From Phytophthora colocasiae (lineage: Eukaryota > Oomycota > Peronosporomycetes > Peronosporales > Peronosporaceae), in assembly GCA_018806915.1 (NCBI GenBank), contig JAGKQI010000048.1:372001-436000 (forward strand): a stretch of 64,000 nucleotides of DNA, in the 5' to 3' direction. Positions 50,586 to 59,358 of the stretch are shown in pieces. Below the pieces are notes generated by a model that ran no database searches, had not been told where the DNA came from, and saw only the letters and a list, made by a program, of their open reading frames with translations. Positions within the stretch are counted from its first letter, which is position 1. Every line of letters starts with the position of its first letter. Both the position numbers and the translations under genes were made by a program.

Positions 50586-51614
50586 CCGTTTGGAATGTCC
50601 AACTGGAATATGAAATGGGAGGGGTCACGCCCGGGAATCGCCGCCCGGATCACCTTCCCAACTTGGTCTTAACCTGGCGGAGATTCACGCGGCGGTGACG
50701 ATAGTCGACGCGGCCTGACGCTTGTTCGCTGACTCCAAGCCCTCGACTTCGAGGCTGGTCGGCAGTGCTCACAGTGGTGGCTTATGGGAAACCTCCCGCT
50801 CTTCCACTTGCGCCCTTGGTGGCAAATTGAACTCTCTTTAATATATAACTATCCGTTGTAAAGCTAAACATGCAAAATAGACTTGGTTTCACTATAGGTA
50901 GAGGCGTGCTCATCTGGACTGGTCCGGTTGGACCTGTTCAATCCAAACAGCCATCTTCCACTTGGACATCCAAAAGTAACTCCAATATCTCGAAATCAGG
51001 TAACTGTCAACTGGGCAGAAGGCGGCAGTCCAGGAAATCACTTGACTTGAGTATGTACGTCCAACCGGACATATACCACTTGGAGTCCCAACTGGAGATC
51101 TTGGACTGACTTCGCCTGGGCTCTCCGGAATCCACATTTATTTCGTCCATTCAATCCTCCTTGGCTCGCAGCGTCCCAATATAGTACTTTCAGAGCCAAT
51201 CAGAGCGTAGCTGGGGTATTTACTCCGTAAAAACTGGAGCCACATCTTCACAACCGTCCCTCTCGTCATGTGCTCTCATTGAGAAATTTACTCTCGAGGT
51301 GAAAGGACACGATGAGACGAAGTGGGGCGACATCATCTTGGACATCCAAAACTCCCAGTCGGTCTAAACCTTCAGGTCGGTTCGGTCGGAATGCTCAGTC
51401 CAAAAAGGTCGATCAGTCCGGCGGGAGCTTTGTGTCCACGAAAATTCAGTACAACAGAAGATCTCCTTTCTCAGCAAACTCCAACTCCGTTCTTCAACTG
51501 GCGGAGGTCGCTTCCTTTCTGCGCCCCGTCCCAAGTTACCCAATCAAGACTCAAATCAAATCCAAACGGCAGTTCGCCAATCATAACCCGATTTCCAAGC
51601 TCTTGAACGCATCG
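50586..51614. other. LTR or UTR sequence upstream of the accessory gene
   Basis: No gene seen. It contains repeated CCAACTGG/TTGGAC-type words. It could be the rest of the LTR or the 5' leader of the opposite-strand gene. Confidence 0.45.
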
Positions 51615-52448
51615 ATGGCGACCCCAAGCAGCGCCTCGGCGTCCGACGCACCTGCGACAGGCGCCTCGCCTTCACGCGCATCTTCTGATGCTCCTGCGGC
51701 GACTGGCGCCGACGACGACGGTGGTGGCGGCACGGAAGTGTCTGCCGGAGCGGCTCCCAGCGGTTCCACGGCTGAGGATGACTTCACGGAGGAGGACGAC
51801 GGCAGTGGCCACGCGTCGGAGCCTCCTGCACCTCCTTTCCCAGACACGGCGAAGGTACCTGGCTCGCTCGTGACCATCAGAGAGGCCTCCAGCGTCGGAT
51901 TGTTCAAGCGCAAGGCTGTATCCACTCTCACGTTGGGGCCCGGTCATTACACTTTGGAGGACATGAGCTCCGACGAGCGCGTCCGTATCGCTGGAGTCCC
52001 ATTGGCAGATCGCCACTTGGAGCCTGGTGTCTTCGTCCAAGATGGGTATGGTGGTCTGGAGGGCATGGTCCAGCTGGAGAGTCTGTCAACTGCAGAGAAG
52101 TCCGAGTTGTTCCAGTTCTTCGATGATAAAGTGAACTTGGACTATCGCGTGCTGGTGCCCCGAGGTCGTCCTCTGGATGGGGATGCCCTGGATTCCGAAA
52201 TGAACAACCTGCTGGTCCGACGGGAAGTTGCGTCTATCCTGACGCAGTTCGAACCCGAAGGTCTCGCGCGTCGCGTGTTCGGGACGGTCTCTCTCCTTCG
52301 TCGCGTCATCCAGAAGCTCTCTCGGAACCAGACACTGCTCGAAGATACAGACGCGGCAGTGACGGATGCACTGGCTGTCCAGGATTCCTTGGACAACTTG
52401 AAACGTGAGTCTCAGCTGAAAATTCAACGTACGTCAGATGCAGAATGA
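51615..52448 (+). CDS. opposite-strand accessory protein of Gypsy-E, unknown function
   Basis: 277 residues from the ATG at 51615; the frame is open further upstream but the conserved start in Gypsy-D supports this ATG. The N-terminal 80 residues are Ala/Ser/Thr/Asp-rich and disordered. A folded-looking part follows (VTIREASSVGLFKRKAVSTL, GHYTLEDMSSDERVRIAGVP, FFDDKVNLDYRVLVP, VRREVASILTQFEPEGLARR, LLRRVIQKLSRNQTLLED) and ends in a predicted coiled coil. It lies between pol and the left LTR, or inside the LTR, and is transcribed against gag-pol. No known domain recognised. Codon-like organisation and conservation in Gypsy-D argue it is real. Confidence 0.6.
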   Translation: MATPSSASASDAPATGASPSRASSDAPAATGADDDGGGGTEVSAGAAPSGSTAEDDFTEEDDGSGHASEPPAPPFPDTAKVPGSLVTIREASSVGLFKRKAVSTLTLGPGHYTLEDMSSDERVRIAGVPLADRHLEPGVFVQDGYGGLEGMVQLESLSTAEKSELFQFFDDKVNLDYRVLVPRGRPLDGDALDSEMNNLLVRREVASILTQFEPEGLARRVFGTVSLLRRVIQKLSRNQTLLEDTDAAVTDALAVQDSLDNLKRESQLKIQRTSDAE

Positions 52449-52783
52449 TCGGTCGAACCACCAAGCGTCCTTCCGGAAGCGCGTTCTCGCACTCCAAACG
52501 GAGCTGGATCCCGACATCCCGGACTCACTTTGGATGGAGCCTGGCATCTGGGCGTATGTGCCACTGGAGTCTCATGGATCCAAAGCACGTCAACCCGGAC
52601 ACTTCGGCGCCGTATACTGTCCAAGAGCAGTTGAAGATCTTGGACAAGCGTGAACCTGGACGAGCCCAATGGGGCCATTCCAAGTCGGACAAGGAGCGCA
52701 TTGCGCACCTCCCACCAGACGTTCGTGCCAAGTTGATTCCGGCCGGACAACGCGTGAAGTTCTCTGACCTGTGGGCACTATGA
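52438..52783 (+). CDS. possible continuation of the Gypsy-E accessory protein, frame-shifted
   Basis: Two overlapping frames carry coding-like sequence: SFRKRVLALQTELDPDIPDS (frame from 52438) and VQEQLKILDKREPGRAQWGH (frame from 52445), ending at the stop at 52783. A short spliced segment or sequence indels could join them to 51615-52448. Confidence 0.35.
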
Positions 52784-53079
52784 AAGTCCAAGCGAGTGTT
52801 TTCCATCTGGATGCCTTCGTAGCCTTGCATATTTCATACGTAGTGACCCCACTATAATCATCCAGAATACACTCACCTTCATTTCCATCACTGTTCCATC
52901 TCGTCATAGCTCGCCATCTCGTCTCCGATTTTCACCATTCGAAAACTCCAATCTCTAACATCTCCACAGTCACTCGAACACTCCAAAAGGTACAATCAAA
53001 ATCAAATCAATGTCCGTCGTAACAGTTCCAATAGTCACACCACCCGGACGTCCAACATGCCATAAGACTTGTTGGACGT
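52784..53079. other. spacer between opposing genes of Gypsy-E
   Basis: No frame on either strand; convergent 3' ends of pol (minus) and accessory gene (plus). Confidence 0.45.
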
Positions 53080-53679
53080 CTAAGCCCGGGGATGATCGTC
53101 CCCTGCCTGCATCGCTTGGAATCTCGCCCGCGCTCTTGCTCCTTGATTGAACTCATAGAGCAGGGCACCGCAGCTGAGTTGCGACATAGGTAGCCATTCT
53201 GGTTCGTCGTAACCTTTCCACTTGACCTGATACTCTCGGACTCTTTTGGAAGTTCGGGTCCGCTTGGACCATCGGAGATCCAAGATCTTTTCGACCTCAT
53301 ACTCGTTGTTTCCGACATCCGGTTCCCAACTGTCTTCGGGAAGCAAGGCAGCGTCGAAATCATCGTCATCGTCCGGTTGGACTTCCACGGTTGGACGTTT
53401 CGGAAAGATGGCTCGTGGCTTCAGGCGACTGATGTGGACCCAAGGGTTGACACGGTAACCCGTGTCCTCAACCGTGAGCTTCACTCGGAAGTCATCGTGC
53501 ACCTCTTCAATCCGGAAAGGTCCATGCCACATGTGAGCCAATTTTCGACTAAGTCCCGTTTTAACCTTCGGAATGTACAGCCAGACTGAATCTCCCTTTT
53601 CGAACCCGGACTTCAACCGGTCGGGCAGTTCCTTCCACTTTTGCGTTTGGACCTCCGACCGGTGCCTCTTGGCCTTCTT
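53080..53679 (-). pseudogene. Gypsy-E integrase C-terminus with chromodomain
   Basis: Same frame as the integrase upstream but separated by one TAA at 53682-53680. It has a GPY/F-like module (LAHMWHGPFRIEEV; PWVHISRLKP) and then a chromodomain (NEYEVEKILDLRWSKR ... EYQVKWKGYDEPEWLPMSQL). Chromodomains target integration to particular chromatin, and this places Gypsy-E among chromovirus-like elements. Confidence 0.82.
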
Positions 53680-54525
53680 TTAGAGATCTTCAGCGAACGC
53701 AACAGCGTAACTGTAGTCACGTTGCACACTACGTCTCCACTCATAGGCTGTGCGCTCCGGAAGGCTATTGGCCTTTGGACCCAACATTGCCGAAATCGTA
53801 CTCCGGGCGTCCCAGCCGTGCACCAAGTAAAAGGGAGTCTCCAACCGGGTGGCATCAAACGAAGTGTTCAAAGCGAACATCAACCGTTCAACATGGTCGT
53901 CCCAGTCGGACTGATCCGCTTCCATGATGTAACCTCGGATACTTCGGACGACCGTTTGGACTGACCGTTCTTGTTGACCGTTCGCCTGAGGGCGATATAC
54001 CAAAGTAGCCCGTTGGAGACTTCCAAGTAGATTTCGGAAACATCCGAACACCGCACTCATGAACCTTGGATCTTGGTCATGTCGGATCATCGAACTGGCA
54101 CCAAACTTTTGGAAGACTACTTGCTCGTAGACTTCAGCAACATCTTGGGCAGTCGTTGAACTCATTGGTTTGCACATGACATATCCGGAGAACATGTCTT
54201 GGAACAATAATAAGAACGTATTCCCACGAGCCGACTTCGGAAGATGAGTGACGAAATCCATCGACACCACTTGGAATGGATATGCCGGTTCGATGTTTCC
54301 AGGCGACGGTCCTCCATTTGGAGGCCGTCCCTTTCCACTGGCACAATCCACACACTCCTTCACATGCCGTTCAACATCCGCATACATTCCAGGCCAGTAG
54401 AACTCCAAGAGTAACTTTTCGTGAGTCCGACGGATACCTTGGTGACCACCTTGGAAATCCTCATGGGCATAATGTAGCATATCCGACCGGAGTGACTCTG
54501 GAACAACCAACCTCAAATCACCCAA
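53680..54525 (-). CDS. Gypsy-E integrase core
   Basis: 281 codons: zinc-binding H-H-C-C (HYAHEDFQGGHQG ... CVDCASGKG), catalytic D-D-E (SMDFVTHLP; RHDQDPRFMS; QANGQQERSVQT) and the following helix (LMFALNTSFDATRLETPF). It overlaps the preceding frame by a one-base shift at a T5 run near 54520, where the expected RDFLGDL is read as RDFWVI. Confidence 0.87.
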   Translation of the reverse strand: MGDLRLVVPESLRSDMLHYAHEDFQGGHQGIRRTHEKLLLEFYWPGMYADVERHVKECVDCASGKGRPPNGGPSPGNIEPAYPFQVVSMDFVTHLPKSARGNTFLLLFQDMFSGYVMCKPMSSTTAQDVAEVYEQVVFQKFGASSMIRHDQDPRFMSAVFGCFRNLLGSLQRATLVYRPQANGQQERSVQTVVRSIRGYIMEADQSDWDDHVERLMFALNTSFDATRLETPFYLVHGWDARSTISAMLGPKANSLPERTAYEWRRSVQRDYSYAVAFAEDL

Positions 54526-55490
54526 AAATCGCGTGGGCGCTTCTGGGTGACAGTAGTCATCCGGTACAGCACATCTCGACTGTCCAACGTGAACAGGTCT
54601 GCGACCTTGGCAATCTTTCGGAGTCTCCGGGGGGAGAACCGTTGGAACTCTCCTTTCAGAAATGACTTCAGCTCAGACAAGTACTCGTCAGCGTCTTGGT
54701 GGACCTTGATCCTCCGCCATCGCTCTGCCTGGAACTCCAGTGGTCCCATTGGAGGTCCATCTGGACGTCCAACCGGTTCATCATCATTCTGAGCTATCGC
54801 AGCCATGACTCGAGCGGCGAACGTCAGGGGGGCAGATTCTGATCCAGTGAGATTTTCTCCAACCGGAGGATTGTCATCTGAACTTCCACCAACTTGGATG
54901 TCGTCCGCTGGCCCCTGGGCACTCATGTGCACAGAACTTGAAGGCTGATCATCTGGCGGTTCATCTTTCATAGTATGACCATCCGGAGGTTTAACTGGTC
55001 CGTTGTCTTTTGGAGTGATCTTGACTTCCGGAACCTCAGGCTTCATCAACTTTTCCGGAATCTTGGATACGTACTCCAAATGACGTAGGTCACTTTCATC
55101 CTCGACATCCCATGACGCTCCCAAGAGTAAAGTCTTGGAAGTGAGATAGTCGGCGGCCTGGTTGTAGTCTCGCTTGAGATGCACCAGTCGGACCCTCTGG
55201 AACTTTGCCTTCAAAACCTCCGCCTCCGCAAGGTGTTTTTGGAGGTGCGGTTGATTGCAGTTGATCAGACCCTGAACTTGTTGAATCACGATCCGAGAAT
55301 CCCCAACGATAACTAACTCTTGGACCTTCCGATCGGACGCCATCAGCATACCTTTCAGAAGGCCGTGGTACTCGGCATCGTTCACGGTGACATCTTCCAA
55401 GATGAAGCCTCGAGCCTCGAGGATAGTCCAACCGGGTAACTTTCCAAAGGATGCATCCACAACTGCCCTTCCGGTTGGAGGTCTTGGCAT
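54513..55490 (-). CDS. Gypsy-E second RNase H (additional, retrovirus-like arrangement) and linker
   Basis: Contains a type I RNase H with the catalytic set spread over the shift: SFDGDAK in the upstream frame, then WTILEARGFILEDVTVNDAEYHGLLKG, VGDSRIVIQQVQG and RDYNQAADYLT here. A one-base insertion in an A run near 55440 (TGGAAAGTT for TGGAAGTT) separates the two halves. An acidic, Pro-rich linker follows. The first RNase H of this pol is degenerate, so this one is likely the active enzyme. Confidence 0.8.
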   Translation of the reverse strand: MPRPPTGRAVVDASFGKLPGWTILEARGFILEDVTVNDAEYHGLLKGMLMASDRKVQELVIVGDSRIVIQQVQGLINCNQPHLQKHLAEAEVLKAKFQRVRLVHLKRDYNQAADYLTSKTLLLGASWDVEDESDLRHLEYVSKIPEKLMKPEVPEVKITPKDNGPVKPPDGHTMKDEPPDDQPSSSVHMSAQGPADDIQVGGSSDDNPPVGENLTGSESAPLTFAARVMAAIAQNDDEPVGRPDGPPMGPLEFQAERWRRIKVHQDADEYLSELKSFLKGEFQRFSPRRLRKIAKVADLFTLDSRDVLYRMTTVTQKRPRDFWVI

Positions 55491-58400
55491 CTCCGTCGAA
55501 ACTCAGAACGACGCCTTCGTAGTCGGACTCCAACATCTCGATACTCATCACTGGTGGTTTCGGGATGCGTCCCTTCAGTGGAATCAACGATTCCGAGATT
55601 TCGTCCAAGTGTTCACGAGGAGTGATTCCGGCGCCCATAATGGCCGCTAAACCATCTTCGTCCCGTTGGACCTTCCGAATGTCCAAATTCCAGTGGGACA
55701 GTGTGAGTCCCCAGGGTACACACCGTCCATCCGCCGACTTGGAATTGATAACCCAGTTCAAGACGGAGTACCGTGTGTACACGATCAACTTGGACTGTTC
55801 AACCAGCGTCCGGAAAACTTGGAGTACTCTCAGTATTGCGATGACCTCCTTTTCCGCAATGTGATATCGCAGTTCAGAGTCGTTCAGAACGCGACCAGTA
55901 TATCTGACCGGATGGATTACACCATCATACTCCTGGCCCAAGACAGCGCAAGCCGCCCAAGCATTTGCATGCGGGATGATCACGAACGGTCGAGTCCGGT
56001 CGGGGTGTCGAAGCAGTGGAGTCGAAACGATCTTGTGCTTCAGAAGTCCGAACGCTTCTTTGGCCTGATCCGGGTTCCGACCGGATTTGATCTGCTCATC
56101 AGTTAACTCATACAACACTGCAGCGACCACCGGAAAATCTTCGATGAACTTGTGGTAATAGTTCAAACTTCCAAGAAACGATTGGACCCCTTTCAGAGTG
56201 TTCGGAAATGGTAGGTCCAAAACGCCCTTCGCGATTTTTGGAGTCGCTCTGATACCCTCCGCACTGATCTCGTGGGACAAGTACGGGATGGTCAGTTTTT
56301 CAAACTCGCTCTTCGGAAGGCTCACCGAGATGTTCCAATATCGGAGTCGAAACAGAAGTGCGTTCAAGTCTTCACATAGCTGGTCCCATGTTGGAGCACC
56401 ACGAGCAATGTCGTCGATATACGAACTTCGACCTAACACCGGGCTCATCTGTGACGGAGCAGGGATGTTCCGTTGGAAGACTGTCATGGTGTCCGACAGG
56501 TTCGGCACTTGAACCCCAACGGGTTGATCGTCCAAATGTGAATGTTCCGGTCGGACCAATCCCAGAAATTCCATAACCTCCGGTTGAACTTCAGCTTCTT
56601 CCTCTGGCGGGAGTCGGACAAAACCCCACAGACAATTGTTGATAACCGCCTGGTAGACTAGTGGAGCATTCTTCAGTCCAAATGGCATTCTCACCCATTG
56701 GAAGTGTCCAAACGGACATACGAAAGCCGAGATCAGTTTCGCCCTCTCGGACATCCGGATGGCCCAGAATCCACTGGCCATGTCAAGACTCATAAACCAC
56801 ATCGCACTTTCGAATCCAATCAGCAAATCGTCGATCAGAGGTAGCGGGTAGTTCGACAGTAAAATGAACCCATTCACGACCCGGTAGTCAATGCACATCC
56901 GGATGTCGATCCCATTCTTCTTCAGAACAATGACGATCGGAGAGGCCCATGGGCTTTCGGAATGTTCAATCAGACCTGTCTCCAGAAGCTTTTTGAGCAA
57001 CTCGTACACCTTGATCGCCAAGTGAGGAGCTATCGATCGGGGTCGTTGAGCGACAGGTTTTGCCGACCCGACGTCCAAGTCGCATATCACACCTCTGGCC
57101 GGAGCAGGAGCCGCATTACCGTCTCCCAAGAAAATACTCCGATGGCGCTTCAGAATGTCCCGAAGTTTACGTTCCTCTTCTGGAGTAGTTTTTCCCGGTT
57201 CACCTACATCAGCCGATTCGATATCACACTTTGGAGTCAGCTCATGTATTTCCGGAAGCATAACCAGCTGCTCACGCAACTGGGACAACATGTCGCTTCC
57301 CTCATGTACATATACAGCAGGCTCCAAGTTCAACACTTCGGCATTCACGTGCAGGCATCGGACGAACTTGGTCTCTAGCTTCCGGATGGCTCGATTTACC
57401 ACGTCCAACTTGGACTCAGCCTCCGACTGGACATCTTCAGATTCGAGTTCTTCAACCAACGTTTCTTCCGGAAAGCATTCTCCGTCAGCATCACTAATCG
57501 CGTCGAAAAATTCATCATCACTTAAATCTCCAGTTGGATCACCATCTGATCTTTCCAAAATCGTCAATTTTGTCGATCGTTTCACGGGTACACCTTTATC
57601 ATCCATGCTAATCACATCGAAAAAATCCTCATCATCCGAACTTCCAACAGGCTCATCGTTGGTAGGACAATCATTACTGCCTCCATCAGACACTTCATCG
57701 GGGGTGACTCCACCATCTTCTGGCTGTTCGGTAACAGAATCTGCAACTTCTGGATGTAACACCTTCTGAACTTCCGACGGTGGAATCTGCAGTTGGACCA
57801 TATGAACCCTGGTACTCCCACGCGGCGACCGTGTCAACAACTTCTTCGGCCATGGGTATTTCGGTCTTTGGACCGACGGCGGCGCAGACTCGGACATCAT
57901 TTGGAGGTACTTCTCCTGTCGGAGCTGCTCCTGTCTGGAATTCGTATTCTCGTAAATGAGCACTTCCCACTCACGGTACCTCCGAAGTCCGGGCCGAACA
58001 AATCTTCCGAACGGGTAACACCCATACTCTACAATCTGAGCCACAGTAGTATTCGTCCCAAGCCAGACATCCTTCTCCGAGATATTCACGACTCGGACTG
58101 CAACCGCCCAGGACTTCGCTCCATAGATGAGTTGAGTCACCCAACGGTCACCACGACCAGCCCACACAACTTCGCGCTGTGGGTTACTCTGACCGTAGTT
58201 AATCCGAATGACAGTCTGCTCACCTGGTTGGAGGCATATCGTCCCTGACGGTCGAACGTCCGACCGTAGTCCTTTCCTTTGCTGGTCGAATGTCCGACCA
58301 GACAACATCACGTTTTCTTCATCCGGCAACTGAACCAATCCTTCTCGAACGCACAGTCGTACTCCAGCTGAGTACATGAAGTCCATTCCAAGTAACACGT

Positions 58401-58917
58401 CAACACCTTCACCGATGTTCGCCACCCATAATTCTAGAACGTAAACCACGTTCAGTCCAAGGGTGATCTTCACTTCGGTCCGGGCGGTAATCACGGTTGG
58501 AACTCCACCCAATCCGGACACCCGGAGCTGCTTCTCAAAGTTCAATTTGAGCTTGAGCCTACGCGCAAGGTCTAAGCTCAACATGCTCACAGAAGCTCCG
58601 GAGTCCAGAAGGATGTCGGTCCGACAGTTGTTCACTGCACCATGCACCATCGCAACTCTCTTTGAACTGTCCGAACGGTGTTCTTCCCACCATCCGTAAC
58701 CTTCGCCCGGTTTCAGTCTGAACTCCAACGGGGTGTCATCCAGATTGTCTGGATTCCAATCGTCTGAAAGTTCATCTCCGACCGGATCGCCAAAGTCACT
58801 ACCAACCGGAGTACGAGAGTCGTCATCGACAATTGTCGTCATCCATTGATGGTTAACCTGTCGCTTCAACTCTGGTCCAACATACGCTAACACACACAAT
58901 TCGGGGGGGGGGGGTCT
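55096..58917 (-). CDS. pol: Gypsy-E protease, reverse transcriptase and degenerate first RNase H
   Basis: The open frame starts after a TGA at 58918 and a C12 tract, with no ATG near its beginning. Retropepsin [15 protein letters not shown] and the distal DVLLGMDFM. RT: SPWASPIVIVLKKNG, CIDYRVVNGF, MSLDMASGFWAI, MPFGLKNAPLVYQ and catalytic YIDDIARG. About 70 residues, some acidic, are inserted between the conserved NNCLWGF and YIDD, far longer than in Gypsy-A. The first RNase H has lost catalytic Asp residues (PHANAWAACAVL in place of DAS; YTRYSVLNWV in place of YTDH), so it acts as a connection domain. The C-terminal 80 residues after GCILWK are out of frame. Confidence 0.88.
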   Translation of the reverse strand, partial: RPPPPELCVLAYVGPELKRQVNHQWMTTIVDDDSRTPVGSDFGDPVGDELSDDWNPDNLDDTPLEFRLKPGEGYGWWEEHRSDSSKRVAMVHGAVNNCRTDILLDSGASVSMLSLDLARRLKLKLNFEKQLRVSGLGGVPTVITARTEVKITLGLNVVYVLELWVANIGEGVDVLLGMDFMYSAGVRLCVREGLVQLPDEENVMLSGRTFDQQRKGLRSDVRPSGTICLQPGEQTVIRINYGQSNPQREVVWAGRGDRWVTQLIYGAKSWAVAVRVVNISEKDVWLGTNTTVAQIVEYGCYPFGRFVRPGLRRYREWEVLIYENTNSRQEQLRQEKYLQMMSESAPPSVQRPKYPWPKKLLTRSPRGSTRVHMVQLQIPPSEVQKVLHPEVADSVTEQPEDGGVTPDEVSDGGSNDCPTNDEPVGSSDDEDFFDVISMDDKGVPVKRSTKLTILERSDGDPTGDLSDDEFFDAISDADGECFPEETLVEELESEDVQSEAESKLDVVNRAIRKLETKFVRCLHVNAEVLNLEPAVYVHEGSDMLSQLREQLVMLPEIHELTPKCDIESADVGEPGKTTPEEERKLRDILKRHRSIFLGDGNAAPAPARGVICDLDVGSAKPVAQRPRSIAPHLAIKVYELLKKLLETGLIEHSESPWASPIVIVLKKNGIDIRMCIDYRVVNGFILLSNYPLPLIDDLLIGFESAMWFMSLDMASGFWAIRMSERAKLISAFVCPFGHFQWVRMPFGLKNAPLVYQAVINNCLWGFVRLPPEEEAEVQPEVMEFLGLVRPEHSHLDDQPVGVQVPNLSDTMTVFQRNIPAPSQMSPVLGRSSYIDDIARGAPTWDQLCEDLNALLFRLRYWNISVSLPKSEFEKLTIPYLSHEISAEGIRATPKIAKGVLDLPFPNTLKGVQSFLGSLNYYHKFIEDFPVVAAVLYELTDEQIKSGRNPDQAKEAFGLLKHKIVSTPLLRHPDRTRPFVIIPHANAWAACAVLGQEYDGVIHPVRYTGRVLNDSELRYHIAEKEVIAILRVLQVFRTLVEQSKLIVYTRYSVLNWVINSKSADGRCVPWGLTLSHWNLDIRKVQRDEDGLAAIMGAGITPREHLDEISESLIPLKGRIPKPPVMSIEMLESDYEGVVLSFDGDAKTSNRKGSCGCILWKVTRLDYPRGSRLHLGRCHRERCRVPRPSERYADGVRSEGPRVSYRWGFSDRDSTSSGSDQLQSTAPPKTPCGGGGFEGKVPEGPTGASQARLQPGRRLSHFQDFTLGSVMGCRG

Positions 58918-58953
58918 TCAGCCCGGCGCGTTCTGGATCCCCATCCAGCGGGC

Positions 58954-59358
58954 TTATTGGTTTGACGGCTGTTCCCCTGAATTGTCCTCCGGATCCAAAA
59001 GTTGGTTCCGGATGGCAGTCGGTATGTCTAGCGCACCTTGTCGGATCAGGTTCTTGATATCTTGGAACGCCTTGAACTCTCTTGTTGCAGAATTCACACT
59101 GTCGAGTCCGGCAGAAGCGAGGCGGGTGTCCCTTTCGATGGCATCTTTCATATTCAATGTCCGCCCAGCAATCTTCCTTGACATGTCCAAAATCCCGGCA
59201 ATTCTCGCAATATCTCGCGGAGTAATTCGGATTCCGGAATCCTTGTCGCTTGGAGTCCGATGGCCTTGACGTCCGGAATCCGTATGGTCATTCGGACTTC
59301 GAGACTTCCATCCACCTTCCTGAAGGATCTTGAACACTGCGTCCGAAAAATCATCCAT
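58954..59358 (-). CDS. Gypsy-E small frame overlapping the gag stop
   Basis: 134 codons; its ATG at 59358 overlaps the gag TGA (ATGGATGA), suggesting termination-reinitiation. The sequence is helical (DIARIAGILDMSRKIAGR; STREFKAFQDIKNLIRQG, read as NSATREFKAFQ). It ends at a TAA 37 nt before the C12 tract that begins pol. It may be a gag tail or a spacer protein; no zinc knuckle seen. Confidence 0.5.
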   Translation of the reverse strand: MDDFSDAVFKILQEGGWKSRSPNDHTDSGRQGHRTPSDKDSGIRITPRDIARIAGILDMSRKIAGRTLNMKDAIERDTRLASAGLDSVNSATREFKAFQDIKNLIRQGALDIPTAIRNQLLDPEDNSGEQPSNQ

